NCBI RefSeq assembly: GCF_030345715.1
Contig: NZ_JAUASX010000016.1
Span: 1-64,000 of the forward strand
Origin: Solimonas sp. SE-A11
GTDB taxonomy: Bacteria > Pseudomonadota > Gammaproteobacteria > Nevskiales > Nevskiaceae
Length of the DNA stretch: 64,000 bases
Direction: 5' to 3'
Part shown: piece after piece, positions 25,313-35,249 of the stretch
Position numbering within the stretch: position 1 is the stretch's first letter
Layout: each line of letters opens with the position of its first letter
Translations under genes and position numbers: made by a program
The notes under the pieces: model-generated
What the model saw: only the letters and a program-made list of their open reading frames with translations
Databases searched by the model: none
Told to the model about the DNA's origin: nothing

Positions 25313-27694
25313 TCAGAAGTCGTGGCGAAGGGTCACGACGGCTTGGCGGCCGCGGCCCGGCGTGGCCTGCCCACCACCCTCGGCGAGCTGCGAGATGTAG
25401 CGCTCGTCGAAGGCGTTGAGCAGGTTCAGCCGGAACTGGGTATTGCCCGTGAACTTGTAGGTTCCGTAGAAGTCGACCACCGTGTAGTCGTCCGCCCGCA
25501 CCGTGACGTTGCCGGCGTTGGGCAGGGGGTCCACGCCGCTGGTGACCTCGTCCATGTACTGGATGCCGCCGCCCAGCGTGATCCGGGCGGTGACGTCATA
25601 GGTGCTGAAGAGGTTGAAGGAGTGGCGCGGCGTGCCGCCCAGCTCCTGGCCCAGCACGAAGTCGCGGTCCAGCGCGGGCGAGGTGGGCGGCGCGTCCTCG
25701 ATCTTGGACTTCAGGTAGGTGTAGCCCGAGTACAGGCGCCACTTGTCGGTGATCTTGCCGGCGGCAATGATCTCCACGCCCTCGATGTAGTACTCCACGT
25801 TGGGCGTGGTGATGTTGGCGGGGTCCTGCCCCGGGAAGCGGCCCTCGGAGGTCTCGGTGCGGAAGATCGCCGCGCCCAGGTCCAGGCCCGCGCCCACGGT
25901 CCACTTGGCGCCCAGCTCGTAGGCCTTGATCTTCTCCGGCGGCGTGTCGAAGCCGGCGCCGACGATCGGCTCGGCGGCGCCGCCGCCCGCGAGCTGCACG
26001 CTGTTGCGATCGAAGTTGGCCGACATCACGTAGGCATTGCCGTAGGCGGCGTAGAGCGAGGCGTTGGGCGTAAGCTTGTAGACCAGGCCGAGGTTGTAGC
26101 TGATCTCGTCGTCGTCGCGCTCGTGGGTGGTGTTGTTGGTGGTGGGCGCGTTCACGCCGTCGAAGCCGCGGCGGGTCGCCTTGGCGTCCACCTGGTCCCA
26201 GCGCGCGCCGAGGTTCAGGTCCCACTGCGGGGCCAGCGCCACGGTGTCGAGCAGGTACACGCCGACCTCCTCGGTCTGGAGCCGGTAGGTGGTGCCGTCA
26301 TGCACCGGCAGGCCGAACAGCGTGCCGCCGATGTTCTGGTGCGCCGGCATCGCACGTCGCGTCGGGTCGGCCAGGCGCGTCCAGGGGCCGCGGGTGTCGC
26401 GGCGGCGGTCGTTCTCGTAGCTGTAGCGCGCCACTTCCACGCCGGCCACCAGGTTGTGCTCGATGGCGCCGGTCTTGAAGTCCAGCAGCAGGTCGGTCTG
26501 GTTGTTGAGGCCCTCGTCCACCTGGTCGCGCGGCTTGGTTTCGCCGCGCACGCAGGGGTCGGCTACCGAGCAGCTCAGGTTGTCGGGGTTCAGGCCGCCG
26601 GGGTTGGCAGCGGTGGAGATGCGCGGCGAGGAGGCCCAGCCGTCATTGTCCACGCGGGACAGGCGCAGCTGGTTCTTGATCACCAGGTTGCTGCCCAGCG
26701 CGTGCTGTATGGCGAGGCCCAGCTGGTTCACGTTCACTTCCTTGCGGTCGTTGGTATGGCCGTAGAAGTTGTCGTAGTCCAGGCCGGCGGGGATCACGCC
26801 ACCCTGGCCCAGCAGGTTGCCGCGGTCCGCGGGCAGGCCGGCGTCTGGCAGGTCGTCCTGGCGCAGGTGCAGGAAGTCCGCCGAGAAGCGGGTGGGGCCC
26901 TTGAAGCCCCAGCTGTAGGCGGCGTACAGGCCGTAGCGCGACTCGTCCACCACGTCGCGGCCGGGGATGTCGGCGTCATGGGCGAGCAGGTTGACGCGCA
27001 TGGCGCTGTTGTCGCCCAGCGTCTTGTTCATGTCCAGCGTGGCGCGGTACAGATTGTCGGTGCCGATGCTGCCCTCGAAGCGGTTGGCGTCGGTCTGGTG
27101 CGGCTTCTTGGTGACGAAGTTGATGGTGCCACCCGCGGAGCCGCGGCCGGCATAGGCGGAGTTCGGCCCCTTCACCACTTCGAGTTGGTCGATATAGAAA
27201 GGATCGCGGAAGTAGTTGCCCAGGTCGCGAGTGTCGTTGACGTTGATGTCGTCACGCGCGTTGTAGCCGCGGATCTTGAGCTGGTCGCCGCCGGGTGGGT
27301 TGCCTTCGCCGGCCTGCAGGCTGATGCCAGGGACGTTCTTCAGCGCGTCCTTCAGCGACAGCGCGTTCTGCTCCTCCAGCAGTGCGGCCGGTAGCACCGA
27401 GATCAGGCGCGGAGTGTCGCGCAGGTCTCGCGAGTACTTGGTGCTGTCCATGCGGCTACCGCGGAAATCGACCACCGGCACCGCGGGCAGCGTGGCGGCC
27501 GCCTCGGGCTGCGTGCTGGCAGCAGCTGGATCGGAGGCATGCGGGGCGGGCGCTTCCTGCTGCGATGCCTCGGCGGCGGGAGCCTGCGCGTGCGCACCGA
27601 AGCTGGCGAGTCCGCCGGCATACAGGATGGCGGCGGTGATGGGCTTGAGGCGGAAGCCGCCTTGGGGGGTCCGGTGGGAGAGGGTGCGGGTCAT
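25313..27694 (-). CDS. TonB-dependent siderophore receptor (Fiu/PiuA-like)
   Basis: 793 aa with a signal peptide ending GAHAQ. Plug landmarks: LPAALLEEQNALSLKDALKN, PGGDQLKIRGYNARDD, LEVVKGPNSAYAGRGSAGG and TINFVTKK; the barrel ends in RQAVVTLRHDF with the terminal Phe needed for outer-membrane insertion. The Fiu/PiuA type imports catecholate siderophores and their breakdown products; pairing with piuC supports this. ATG at 27694 chosen because the signal peptide follows directly. The unit is placed inside the flagellar gene cluster, between flgF and flgG. Confidence 0.9.
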   Translation of the reverse strand: MTRTLSHRTPQGGFRLKPITAAILYAGGLASFGAHAQAPAAEASQQEAPAPHASDPAAASTQPEAAATLPAVPVVDFRGSRMDSTKYSRDLRDTPRLISVLPAALLEEQNALSLKDALKNVPGISLQAGEGNPPGGDQLKIRGYNARDDINVNDTRDLGNYFRDPFYIDQLEVVKGPNSAYAGRGSAGGTINFVTKKPHQTDANRFEGSIGTDNLYRATLDMNKTLGDNSAMRVNLLAHDADIPGRDVVDESRYGLYAAYSWGFKGPTRFSADFLHLRQDDLPDAGLPADRGNLLGQGGVIPAGLDYDNFYGHTNDRKEVNVNQLGLAIQHALGSNLVIKNQLRLSRVDNDGWASSPRISTAANPGGLNPDNLSCSVADPCVRGETKPRDQVDEGLNNQTDLLLDFKTGAIEHNLVAGVEVARYSYENDRRRDTRGPWTRLADPTRRAMPAHQNIGGTLFGLPVHDGTTYRLQTEEVGVYLLDTVALAPQWDLNLGARWDQVDAKATRRGFDGVNAPTTNNTTHERDDDEISYNLGLVYKLTPNASLYAAYGNAYVMSANFDRNSVQLAGGGAAEPIVGAGFDTPPEKIKAYELGAKWTVGAGLDLGAAIFRTETSEGRFPGQDPANITTPNVEYYIEGVEIIAAGKITDKWRLYSGYTYLKSKIEDAPPTSPALDRDFVLGQELGGTPRHSFNLFSTYDVTARITLGGGIQYMDEVTSGVDPLPNAGNVTVRADDYTVVDFYGTYKFTGNTQFRLNLLNAFDERYISQLAEGGGQATPGRGRQAVVTLRHDF

Positions 27695-27815
27695 CGTTGA
27701 ATCTCTTGCGCGAGTGGGCTGCGGCGAGGCACGCGACGATCGGCGGCCTGCGGCATGCCCGTGTCTGGGGCGACGAGGGAGAACAGCGGGCTGGCCCTTC
27801 AGGGCCGGCGGGGGC

Positions 27816-28247
27816 TCAGGCCAGTGGAGGGGCCTGGGCGCGCGGGCTGCGCAGCCCGGGATCACGTAGCCGCGGTGGTGTACCGGGTAGGGCTGTCGCG
27901 CTGGACAGATCCAGGCAGGGCTGCGCTTGCAGCGGATTCAGCGAGGAAGCGGCGACGTGCGCCGCGGGCGGTTGTGGCAGCGCCGGAGCGGCGGCTGTAT
28001 CCCGGCGCAGGCGGCTGCTGCGCAGGCCCTGGCCCAGGTCCGCCGCCGGCTGGCCGCGATCTTCGCCGGGGCGAAGGTCCAGCGCCTGCATGCCCTGCTG
28101 GCATTGCAGGCCGGCCGGGAGCGCGGCGGCTGCGGCGGGCGCCGATAGCCAGGACAGCAGCACCAGCGCGAGCATCGCCAGGCCGGACCACGCGCTAGCG
28201 CCCGGCGAGCCGGGCCTGGGTCGCACGAGACGCGCGTGGGAGGTCAT
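27816..28247 (-). CDS. Hypothetical protein with a hydrophobic N-terminal segment, iron-regulated
   Basis: 143 aa; one hydrophobic segment (SGLAMLALVLLSWLSAPAAAAA) that could be a signal peptide or anchor, followed by a low-complexity Pro/Ala/Arg-rich tail containing a few cysteines. No family recognised. It starts only 17 bases after a Fur box and precedes the siderophore receptor by 121 bases in the same direction, the position often held by small accessory proteins of TonB systems. The ribosome binding site is weak and the composition is that of a GC-rich shadow, so the gene itself is uncertain. Confidence 0.45.
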   Translation of the reverse strand: MTSHARLVRPRPGSPGASAWSGLAMLALVLLSWLSAPAAAAALPAGLQCQQGMQALDLRPGEDRGQPAADLGQGLRSSRLRRDTAAAPALPQPPAAHVAASSLNPLQAQPCLDLSSATALPGTPPRLRDPGLRSPRAQAPPLA

Positions 28248-28262
28248 TGGGAAATTCTAAAT

Positions 28263-28287
28263 GTGCATGATTCTCATTGCAATGTGC
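28263..28287 (-). promoter_or_regulatory. Fur box
   Basis: TGATTCTCATTGCA (minus strand TGCAATGAGAATCA) carries the AATGAGAATCAT core typical of Fur operators. Almost the same sequence recurs at 38251-38276. It is placed to control the small gene and the siderophore receptor/piuC unit. Confidence 0.75.
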
Positions 28288-28409
28288 AACGATCAGAGGG
28301 CAAACCGTGGTGTTGCCGGGCCGGGCGCCCCTGTCGCGGGTCTGTTTCTTGTATCGGCGGGTAGCCCCTGCTTGCTGTAGGCGCGCCAATTTCCCGTCGC
28401 GATTCCTGC

Positions 28410-28424
28410 TGGTCCGGAACTTGT
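28410..28424 (+). promoter_or_regulatory. Weak sigma-54-like promoter before flgG
   Basis: TGGTCCGGAACTTGT keeps the GG element and spacing of sigma-54 promoters but has GT in place of GC at -12. It lies 50 bases before flgG, which needs its own promoter because the iron block separates it from flgF. Confidence 0.4.
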
Positions 28425-28474
28425 AGCCCTCCTGGGCAAAGGCGGATTTCCGCCGCTTCAGCAGGATGACAGCC

Positions 28475-29260
28475 ATGACCCAATCGCTCTGGGTTGCCAA
28501 GACCGGTCTCGATGCGCAGCAGACGCGCATGACGGTCATTTCCAACAACCTCGCCAACGTCAACACCACGGGTTTCAAGAAGGGTCGGGCGGCCTTCGAG
28601 GACCTGATGTACCAGACCGTGAAGCAGGCGGGCGGCGCGACCACGCAGCAGACCGAGGCGCCCTCGGGCCTGAACCTGGGCACTGGCGTGCGTGTGGTGG
28701 CCACGGAGAAGATGTTCACCCAGGGCAACATGCTGCAGACCGGCAACAGCCTGGACGCGGCGATCAACGGCCGTGGCTTCTTCCAGGTGACGATGCCGGA
28801 CGGCTCCACCGCCTACACACGCGACGGCTCTTTCCAGGTCAGCAGCCAGGGTGAGCTGGTCACCTCCAGCGGCTATCCGATCCAGCCGGGCATCACGCTG
28901 CCGGAGAACGCGCAGAACGTCACCATCGGCGCCGACGGCACCGTCAGCGTCACCGTGCCGGGCCAGTCGGCCCCGCAGCAGGTGGGCCAGATCCTGATCG
29001 CGGACTTCATCAACCCGGCGGGCCTCCAGCCCAAGGGCGAGAACCTCTATACCGAGACCGCCGCCAGTGGCGGCCCGCAGAGCGGCGCGCCGGGCCTCAA
29101 CGGCCTGGGCAACCTCCAGCAAGGCTCGCTGGAATCCTCCAACGTCAACGTGGTGGAGGAACTGGTGAACATGATCGAGACGCAGCGTGCCTACGAGATG
29201 AACTCCAAGGCGATCTCGACCGCCGACCAGATGCTGCAGTACGTCAACAACAACCTGTGA
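28475..29260 (+). CDS. flgG: Flagellar distal rod protein FlgG
   Basis: 261 aa, the usual length. [32 protein letters not shown] at the start, [11 protein letters not shown], and [23 protein letters not shown] at the end. An ATG nine bases earlier is possible; 28475 keeps the AGGA ribosome binding site at good spacing and the standard length. Confidence 0.95.
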   Translation: MTQSLWVAKTGLDAQQTRMTVISNNLANVNTTGFKKGRAAFEDLMYQTVKQAGGATTQQTEAPSGLNLGTGVRVVATEKMFTQGNMLQTGNSLDAAINGRGFFQVTMPDGSTAYTRDGSFQVSSQGELVTSSGYPIQPGITLPENAQNVTIGADGTVSVTVPGQSAPQQVGQILIADFINPAGLQPKGENLYTETAASGGPQSGAPGLNGLGNLQQGSLESSNVNVVEELVNMIETQRAYEMNSKAISTADQMLQYVNNNL

Positions 29261-29268
29261 GCGCCGTG

Positions 29269-29934
29269 ATGAAAATCCGCCTCGCCCTGATCGCTGCCGC
29301 TTCCCTGATGCTGCAGGCCTGCGCCAGTGCGCCGGCCATGCCGCCGCCGGCCTCGCTGCCGATGCCGGCCCTGCCGTCCGCCGCCGCCAGCGAAGGCTCG
29401 ATCTACGCCGTCGGCGGCATGGCGCTGTTCGAGGACCAGAAGGCGCGCCGCGTCGGCGACACGCTGACCATCGTGCTGGTGGAATCCACCACCGCACAGA
29501 AGAAGGCCAGCACCAACACGGCCAAGGATTCCAAGACCAGCATCGATGGGCCCAAGCTATTCGGCCGTCCGGTGACGGTCAACGGCGTGCCGGTGCTGGA
29601 GGCGGAGCTGGGTTCGTCCAAGGCCTTCAAGGGCAACGGCGACAGCAGCCAGTCCAACCAGCTGCAGGGCAGCGTCGGCGCGATCGTCATGCAGGTGCTG
29701 CCCAACGGCAACCTGGTGGTCAGCGGTCGCAAGCAGGTACAGATCAACCAGGGCAGCGAGACGGTCAGCATCGAGGGTATCGTGCGGCCGATCGATATCC
29801 GTCCGGACAACACCATCACCTCCGACCGCGTGGCCAACGCGGCCATTTCCTACTCGGGGCAGGGCGCGGTGGCGGACAGCAACGTGATGGGCTGGGCCAG
29901 CCGCTTCTTCAACTCGGGCTGGTTCCCGTTCTGA
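29269..29934 (+). CDS. flgH: Flagellar L-ring lipoprotein FlgH
   Basis: 221 aa with a lipoprotein signal (SLMLQAC, Cys acylated), then GSIYAVGGMALFEDQKARRVGDTLTIVL and IEGIVRPIDIRPDNTI, both diagnostic of FlgH, which forms the outer-membrane bushing. A GTG at 29257 overlapping the flgG stop codon is an alternative start. Confidence 0.94.
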   Translation: MKIRLALIAAASLMLQACASAPAMPPPASLPMPALPSAAASEGSIYAVGGMALFEDQKARRVGDTLTIVLVESTTAQKKASTNTAKDSKTSIDGPKLFGRPVTVNGVPVLEAELGSSKAFKGNGDSSQSNQLQGSVGAIVMQVLPNGNLVVSGRKQVQINQGSETVSIEGIVRPIDIRPDNTITSDRVANAAISYSGQGAVADSNVMGWASRFFNSGWFPF

Positions 29935-29944
29935 GGTTTAGGCC

Positions 29945-31147
29945 ATGAAATTTCGTAATCCGTTCGCCCTGAGTCCTGAGCCTGTCGAAGGATCGAAGGG
30001 TCTGCGCTCTTCGAAGCCAACTCGCGGAGCCGTTCATGCCTCGGCAGGTTCAGCACGAACGGCCTTGATCGCCTTTCTGCTCATGCTGGCCCTGCCCGCC
30101 CAGGCCGAGCGCGTGAAGGACCTGGCCAGCGTGGCCGGCGTGCGCGGCAACCCGCTGGTGGGCTACGGCCTGGTGGTGGGCCTGGACGGCAGCGGCGACC
30201 AGACCACGCAGGCGCCGTTCACGGTGCAGAGCCTCAAGGCCATGCTGGCGCAACTGGGAGTGACCATTCCTCCGGGCGTGAACCCGCAGCTCAAGAACGT
30301 GGCGGCGGTGGCGATCCATGCCGAACTGCCGGCCTTCTCCAAACCCGGCCAGGCCATCGACGTCACGGTGTCCTCCATCGGCAACGCCGGCTCGCTGCGC
30401 GGCGGCGCGCTGCTGATGACGCCGCTGAAGGGCGCCGATGGCCAGGTCTACGCGGTGGCGCAGGGCAACGTGGTGGTCGGCGGCCTGGGCATCTCGGCCA
30501 AGGACGGCTCCCGCGTGTCGGTCAACATCCCGAGCTCCGGCCGCATTCCCAACGGCGCCATGGTGGAGCGCGCGGTGCCGAACAGCTTCACCGCCTCGCC
30601 CGATATCCGCCTGAACCTGCACGTGCCGGACTTCACCACCGCCACCCGCCTGGCGGAGGGCATCAACCTGGCCCTGGGCGGCGGCGTGGCCGCGGCGCAG
30701 GACCCGGTGACGGTGTCGGTGCGCGCCCCGGCCGACAGCAACAGCCGCGTGGCCTTCCTGTCCATGCTGGAGAACATCGAGGTGCAGCCGGGCGACGCCC
30801 CGGCGCGCGTGATCGTCAACAGTCGCACCGGCACGGTGGTGATCGGCAGCGGCGTGCGCGTGTTGCCGGCGGCGGTGGCGCACGGCTCGCTGTCCGTGAC
30901 CATCTCCGAGAAGCCGCGCGTCAGCCAGCCGGCGCCGTTCTCGGAAGGCCAGACCGCGGTGGTGCCGGACTCCGCCATCGAGGTGACGCAGAACGGCGGC
31001 CGCATGTTCAAGTTCGACGCCGGCGTCAGCCTGGACGACATCGTCCGTGCCGTGAACCAGGTGGGCGCCGCTCCAGGCGACCTGGTGGCGATCCTGGAAG
31101 CGCTGAAGGAAGCCGGCGCCCTGCGTGCCGAGCTGGTGGTCATCTGA
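29945..31147 (+). CDS. flgI: Flagellar P-ring protein FlgI
   Basis: 400 aa, periplasmic P ring around the rod. From residue 55 on it is a standard FlgI ([47 protein letters not shown]; late [24 protein letters not shown]). The signal peptide core is [16 protein letters not shown]. Ahead of it lie about 35 extra residues ([13 protein letters not shown] and so on) that are the in-frame translation of a dispersed palindromic repeat. No other in-frame start exists between the repeat and the hydrophobic core, so the long n-region must be translated. The stop overlaps the flgJ start. Confidence 0.93.
   Translation: MKFRNPFALSPEPVEGSKGLRSSKPTRGAVHASAGSARTALIAFLLMLALPAQAERVKDLASVAGVRGNPLVGYGLVVGLDGSGDQTTQAPFTVQSLKAMLAQLGVTIPPGVNPQLKNVAAVAIHAELPAFSKPGQAIDVTVSSIGNAGSLRGGALLMTPLKGADGQVYAVAQGNVVVGGLGISAKDGSRVSVNIPSSGRIPNGAMVERAVPNSFTASPDIRLNLHVPDFTTATRLAEGINLALGGGVAAAQDPVTVSVRAPADSNSRVAFLSMLENIEVQPGDAPARVIVNSRTGTVVIGSGVRVLPAAVAHGSLSVTISEKPRVSQPAPFSEGQTAVVPDSAIEVTQNGGRMFKFDAGVSLDDIVRAVNQVGAAPGDLVAILEALKEAGALRAELVVI
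29961..30061. repeat. Palindromic repeat inserted in the 5' end of flgI
   Basis: CGTTCGCCCTGAG ... CCTGTCGAAGG opens the element and CGGCAGGTTCAGCACGAACG closes it, the same family as 20868-20962 and 56501-56572. It is read in frame as part of FlgI. Confidence 0.8.
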
Positions 31148-32088
31148 TGGCCCTGTCCCCGCTCGATTCCGTCACCGACTTCGGCCAGTTCGCTGGACTA
31201 AAGGCGCAGGCGCGCGAGCAGGACCCGGTTGCCCTGCAGAAGGCGGCCAAGCAGTTCGAATCCCTGATGCTGCAGCAGATGCTCAAGGCCATGCGCGCGG
31301 CGACGCCGGGCGAGGATGCGCTGGGTGGCAGCGAGCAGGGCAGCTTCTACCGCGACATGTTCGACCAGCAGCTGGCCGTGCAGCTCTCCAGCGGCAAGGG
31401 CGTGGGCCTGGCCGACATGCTGGTGCGACAGCTCAAGATGAGCCAGGGGCTGGGGGAGGGCGCCACGCTGGATACGACGCTGCCGGCGCGCGGCGCTGCG
31501 GCTTCCGTACAGGTGCCCCAGGCCACCGAGGCGGCGCAGGAATCCAAGCCGCCGCTGGCCCTCAAGAGCGACGAGACCCTGTCGGAGTTCAAACCCAAGA
31601 CGCCGCAGGAATTCATCGACGCGGTACTGCCGCATGCCGAGAAGGCCGCCAAGGAGCTGGGCATCCCGGCCCGCGTGCTGGTGGCGCAGGCGGCGCTGGA
31701 GACGGGCTGGGGCAAGCACCAGATCCGCCATGCGGACGGCAAGGCATCGTTCAATCTCTTCGGCATCAAGGCCGACAAGTCCTGGGACGGCGACCGTGTC
31801 CGCACCATGACGCATGAATACGAAGACGGCCGCATGGAGCGGCAGGAGGCGAAGTTCCGCTCGTACGGATCGATCGCCGAGTCCTTCGACGACTACGCGC
31901 GCTTCCTCAAGTCCAACCCGCGATACGAGCAGGCCCTGCGCCATCAGGGCAGCGCGCACCAATTCGTCTCCGGCCTGCAGAAGGCCGGTTACGCCACCGA
32001 CCCGGCCTATGCGCAGAAGATCATGCGCATCGCCTATGGCCCCACGGTGCAGGCCGCCATGAATGACACCGGGACCCGACTCGCATGA
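31147..32088 (+). CDS. flgJ: Flagellar muramidase / rod cap FlgJ
   Basis: 313 aa. N-terminal rod-capping half (LQKAAKQFESLMLQQMLKAMRAA, FYRDMFDQQLAVQLS) and C-terminal glucosaminidase half with LVAQAALETGWGKHQIR (catalytic Glu) and NLFGIKADKSWDG. It opens the peptidoglycan for the rod. Its start overlaps the flgI stop by one base and its end overlaps flgK by ATGA. Confidence 0.94.
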   Translation: MALSPLDSVTDFGQFAGLKAQAREQDPVALQKAAKQFESLMLQQMLKAMRAATPGEDALGGSEQGSFYRDMFDQQLAVQLSSGKGVGLADMLVRQLKMSQGLGEGATLDTTLPARGAAASVQVPQATEAAQESKPPLALKSDETLSEFKPKTPQEFIDAVLPHAEKAAKELGIPARVLVAQAALETGWGKHQIRHADGKASFNLFGIKADKSWDGDRVRTMTHEYEDGRMERQEAKFRSYGSIAESFDDYARFLKSNPRYEQALRHQGSAHQFVSGLQKAGYATDPAYAQKIMRIAYGPTVQAAMNDTGTRLA

Positions 32089-33968
32089 GTGATCTCCTTT
32101 CCATCGGCGTCTCCGGCCTGCTGGCCTACCGCAAGGCCCTGGACACCGCCGGCCACAACATCGCCAACGTCAACACGCCGGGCTACTCGCGCCAGCGCGT
32201 GGAGCTGGGCTCGCGCATCGGCGGCCCGCAGGGCGACGGCTACATCGGCGCCGGTGTCAGTTCCAGCACGGTCAAGCGGCTGGCGGATGCGCTGATCACC
32301 ACGCGCCTGCAGGGTGACGCCTCGGCCTACTCGAGGGCCGAGACCTTCGCCGGCCTGGCCTCGCGCGTGGACAGTTGGCTGTCGAGCAGCGACTCCGGCC
32401 TGACCAAGCCCCTTCAGGGCTTCTACGATTCCCTGAGCGGCCTGTCGGCCAACCCCGGCAGCAGCGCGGCGCGGCAGACCGTGCTCTCCGCCGGCCAGAG
32501 CCTGGCCAGCCGCTACAACGACATGCAGACGCAGTTCGACGGCCTGGAGAGCGAGATCAACCAGCGCCTCAGCCAGACCGCCGACGAGGTCACGCGCTAT
32601 GCCAAGCAGGTGGCCGATCTCAACGAGCGCATCGTGCTGGCCAAGGGCCAGTCGGGCGGCCAGCCGCCCAACGACCTGCTCGACCAGCGCGATTCGCTCA
32701 TCAAGGAGATCGCCAGCCGCATCGGCATCACCACCACCGAGCAGGACGACGGCGGCATCAACGTCTTCACCGGCAGCGGCCAGGCCCTGGTGCTGGGACG
32801 CCAGGCCAATTCGCTGACGGTGGGCGACGATGCCTACGGCAGCGGCCGCAAGGAGTTGTTCTTCTCCGGCGGCCAGAACATCACCGCGCAGACCAGTGGT
32901 GGCGTGATCGGCGGTCTGCTGGATTTCCGCCGCGAGGTGCTGGACCCCGCCAAGAGCGACCTCGGCCGCATGGCCGCGGGCCTGGCCGAGGCGATGAACG
33001 CGGTCCACGCCCAGGGCATGGATGCCAGGGGCCAGATGGGCGGCGATTTCTTTGCCGACATCGCCGGCTCGGTCTATCCGGCGCGCGCCAACACCGGCAG
33101 CGCCACGGTCGCTGTGGGCCTGAGCGATGCCGGCGCGCTGACCGGCGACGATTACGCCCTGTCCTTCAACGGCAGTGCCTGGCAGCTGACCCGTGCCCGC
33201 GACGGCAGCAGCGTGCCCCTGACGGGCAGCGGCACCGCCGCCGATCCGCTGCGAGCCGAGGGCCTGTCCCTGATCCTGAGCGGCACGCCCGCTGCCGGCG
33301 ACCGCTACCTGCTAAAGCCCACCGCCAACGGCGCCGCGCAGTTGCGCGTGGCGGTCACCGATGCCTCGCGCATTGCTGCCGCCTCGCCGGTGCGCGCCAG
33401 TGCCGGGCTTTCCAACACCGGCTCGGCCACGGTCGGCAGCATTGGTGTGACCGACTCCGCCAACGCCAACCTGCTCAGCGGCGTCAGCATCCAGTTCACT
33501 GGCCCCAATACCTACAGCGTCAACGGCAGCGGCAGCTACAGCTGGAACGCCGGCGACAGCATCGAGGTCAACGGCTGGAGCCTGAAGCTCAGCGGCGCTC
33601 CCACCGCTGGCGACAGCTTCAGCGTCGGCGCCAACACCGCCGGCAGCAACGACAACGGCAATGCCCGGGCGCTGGCCAAGCTGTCCACGCTCGGCGTACT
33701 CGACGGCGGTCGCAGCACCCTGTCGGACTCGCAGGCCGCCTTGGTGGGCCGGGCCGGTGCGCAGTCGCAGCAGGCCAGCCTGCAACTCGACGCGCAGGCC
33801 TCCGTGCGCGCACAGACCGAGGCCGAGCAGGCCTCGCTGTCCGGCGTGAACCTGGACGAGGAGGCCGCCGACCTGGTGCGCTTCCAGCAGGCCTACCAGG
33901 CGGCCGCGCGCGTGATCGCGGTGGCCAACGAAGTGTTCCAGACCCTGCTCGACGCATCGAGGAACTGA
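32085..33968 (+). CDS. flgK: Hook-filament junction protein FlgK (HAP1)
   Basis: 627 aa. Start ISVGVSG-type SIGVSGLLAYRKALDTAGHNIANVNTPGYSRQRVEL and end LSGVNLDEEAADLVRFQQAYQAAARVI define HAP1. The central region contains tandem Ser/Gly/Ala-rich domains (TGSATVAVGLSDAGALTGDDY and NTGSATVGSIGV). FlgN (18193) is its chaperone. Confidence 0.94.
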   Translation: MSDLLSIGVSGLLAYRKALDTAGHNIANVNTPGYSRQRVELGSRIGGPQGDGYIGAGVSSSTVKRLADALITTRLQGDASAYSRAETFAGLASRVDSWLSSSDSGLTKPLQGFYDSLSGLSANPGSSAARQTVLSAGQSLASRYNDMQTQFDGLESEINQRLSQTADEVTRYAKQVADLNERIVLAKGQSGGQPPNDLLDQRDSLIKEIASRIGITTTEQDDGGINVFTGSGQALVLGRQANSLTVGDDAYGSGRKELFFSGGQNITAQTSGGVIGGLLDFRREVLDPAKSDLGRMAAGLAEAMNAVHAQGMDARGQMGGDFFADIAGSVYPARANTGSATVAVGLSDAGALTGDDYALSFNGSAWQLTRARDGSSVPLTGSGTAADPLRAEGLSLILSGTPAAGDRYLLKPTANGAAQLRVAVTDASRIAAASPVRASAGLSNTGSATVGSIGVTDSANANLLSGVSIQFTGPNTYSVNGSGSYSWNAGDSIEVNGWSLKLSGAPTAGDSFSVGANTAGSNDNGNARALAKLSTLGVLDGGRSTLSDSQAALVGRAGAQSQQASLQLDAQASVRAQTEAEQASLSGVNLDEEAADLVRFQQAYQAAARVIAVANEVFQTLLDASRN

Positions 33969-33979
33969 GGTAAGCGACC

Positions 33980-35167
33980 ATGAGAGTCTCCACGTCCATG
34001 CTGCAGCAGAGCGCCATCGGCCAGATGCAGAAGCAACAGGCCGCCCTGGCCAAGACGCAGCTGCAGCTGGCCACCGGCCAGCGCCTGCAGAGCGCGGCCG
34101 ACGATCCTTCGGGCTCTGCCTCGGCGGTGCGCCTGGACCAGGCCAGCGCGCAGTACGGGCGCTACCAGCAGCAGATCGACACCGCGCGCAATCGCCTGGG
34201 CCTGGAGGAGAACGTGCTGGCCGACAGCGTCGAGCTGCTGCAGCGCGTGCGCGAGATCGCGGTGGAACTGAACAACGGCACGCAATCCACGCAGACCCGC
34301 GGCATCCTGGCCAACGAACTCAAGAGCCTGCGCGAGCAGCTGCTGTCCTATGCCAACGCGGATGACGGCCAGGGGCGCTACCTCTTCGGCGGCTCGCAGG
34401 ACGGCACGGCGCCGTTCGCCGGCAGCGGCACGGTGAGCTACGCCGGCGACCAGCAGCAGCGCCTCCTGCAGGTGACCGGCAGCCGGACCGTGGCGGACTC
34501 CGACCCGGGCAGCGAGGTGTTCCAGCGCCTTCGCGACGGCAACGGCACGTTCACGGTCTCGTCCGGCGCCAACACGGGCACGGCGGGGCTCAAGAGCGCG
34601 CGCCTGACCGATGCCTCGCTGTGGGACGGCGGCAGCTACACGCTGAGCTTCACCGGCGGCAACTACGAGGTGCGCGATGCCGGCAACACCGTGGTGACCA
34701 GCGGCGCCTACACGGATGGCCAGACCATCGCCTTCCGCGGCCTGGACCTGAGCTTCACCGGCACGCCGGCCGAGGGTGATCGCTTCACCGTGGGCGCCAG
34801 CGGCCAGAAGGACATGTTCGCGCAGATCGATGAGCTGGTACGCATCGCCGGCATGCCGCAGGACACCGCCGCGCAGCGCGCCCAGGTGCAGACCGCCATG
34901 CACCAGTCCCTGAGTGCCATCGACAACGCCAGCCTGCACCTGTCGGACGTCCGCGCCGCCGTGGGCAACCGCCTGGCCGCCCTGGACGACGCCGAGGCCC
35001 AGAACGGCGCCCAGCAGGTGCAGACCGAGACCGCGCTCGACAAGATCCGCGGACTGGACTACGCCGAGGCCGCCACGCGGCTGTCGCAGCAGCTCACGGC
35101 ACTGCAGGCGGCGCAGCAGACCTTTGCCAAGGTGCAGGGGATGAGCCTGTTCGATTACCTGCGCTGA
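33980..35167 (+). CDS. flgL: Hook-filament junction protein FlgL (HAP3)
   Basis: 395 aa. Flagellin-like ends: MRVSTSMLQQSAIGQMQKQQAALAKTQLQLATGQRLQSAADDPSG and DYAEAATRLSQQLTALQAAQQTFAK. Longer by about 80 residues than the E. coli protein because of a central domain (YTLSFTGGNYEVRDAGNTVV) shared in style with FlgK. It closes the flgG-flgL unit. Confidence 0.93.
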   Translation: MRVSTSMLQQSAIGQMQKQQAALAKTQLQLATGQRLQSAADDPSGSASAVRLDQASAQYGRYQQQIDTARNRLGLEENVLADSVELLQRVREIAVELNNGTQSTQTRGILANELKSLREQLLSYANADDGQGRYLFGGSQDGTAPFAGSGTVSYAGDQQQRLLQVTGSRTVADSDPGSEVFQRLRDGNGTFTVSSGANTGTAGLKSARLTDASLWDGGSYTLSFTGGNYEVRDAGNTVVTSGAYTDGQTIAFRGLDLSFTGTPAEGDRFTVGASGQKDMFAQIDELVRIAGMPQDTAAQRAQVQTAMHQSLSAIDNASLHLSDVRAAVGNRLAALDDAEAQNGAQQVQTETALDKIRGLDYAEAATRLSQQLTALQAAQQTFAKVQGMSLFDYLR

Positions 35168-35249
35168 AGGGTCGTTGACGGCAGCCTGACGGCGCCCGGG
35201 TGGCGCCCCTGCGGATTTATCATGGCGCATCTGGTTTGCAGGATGCCCG

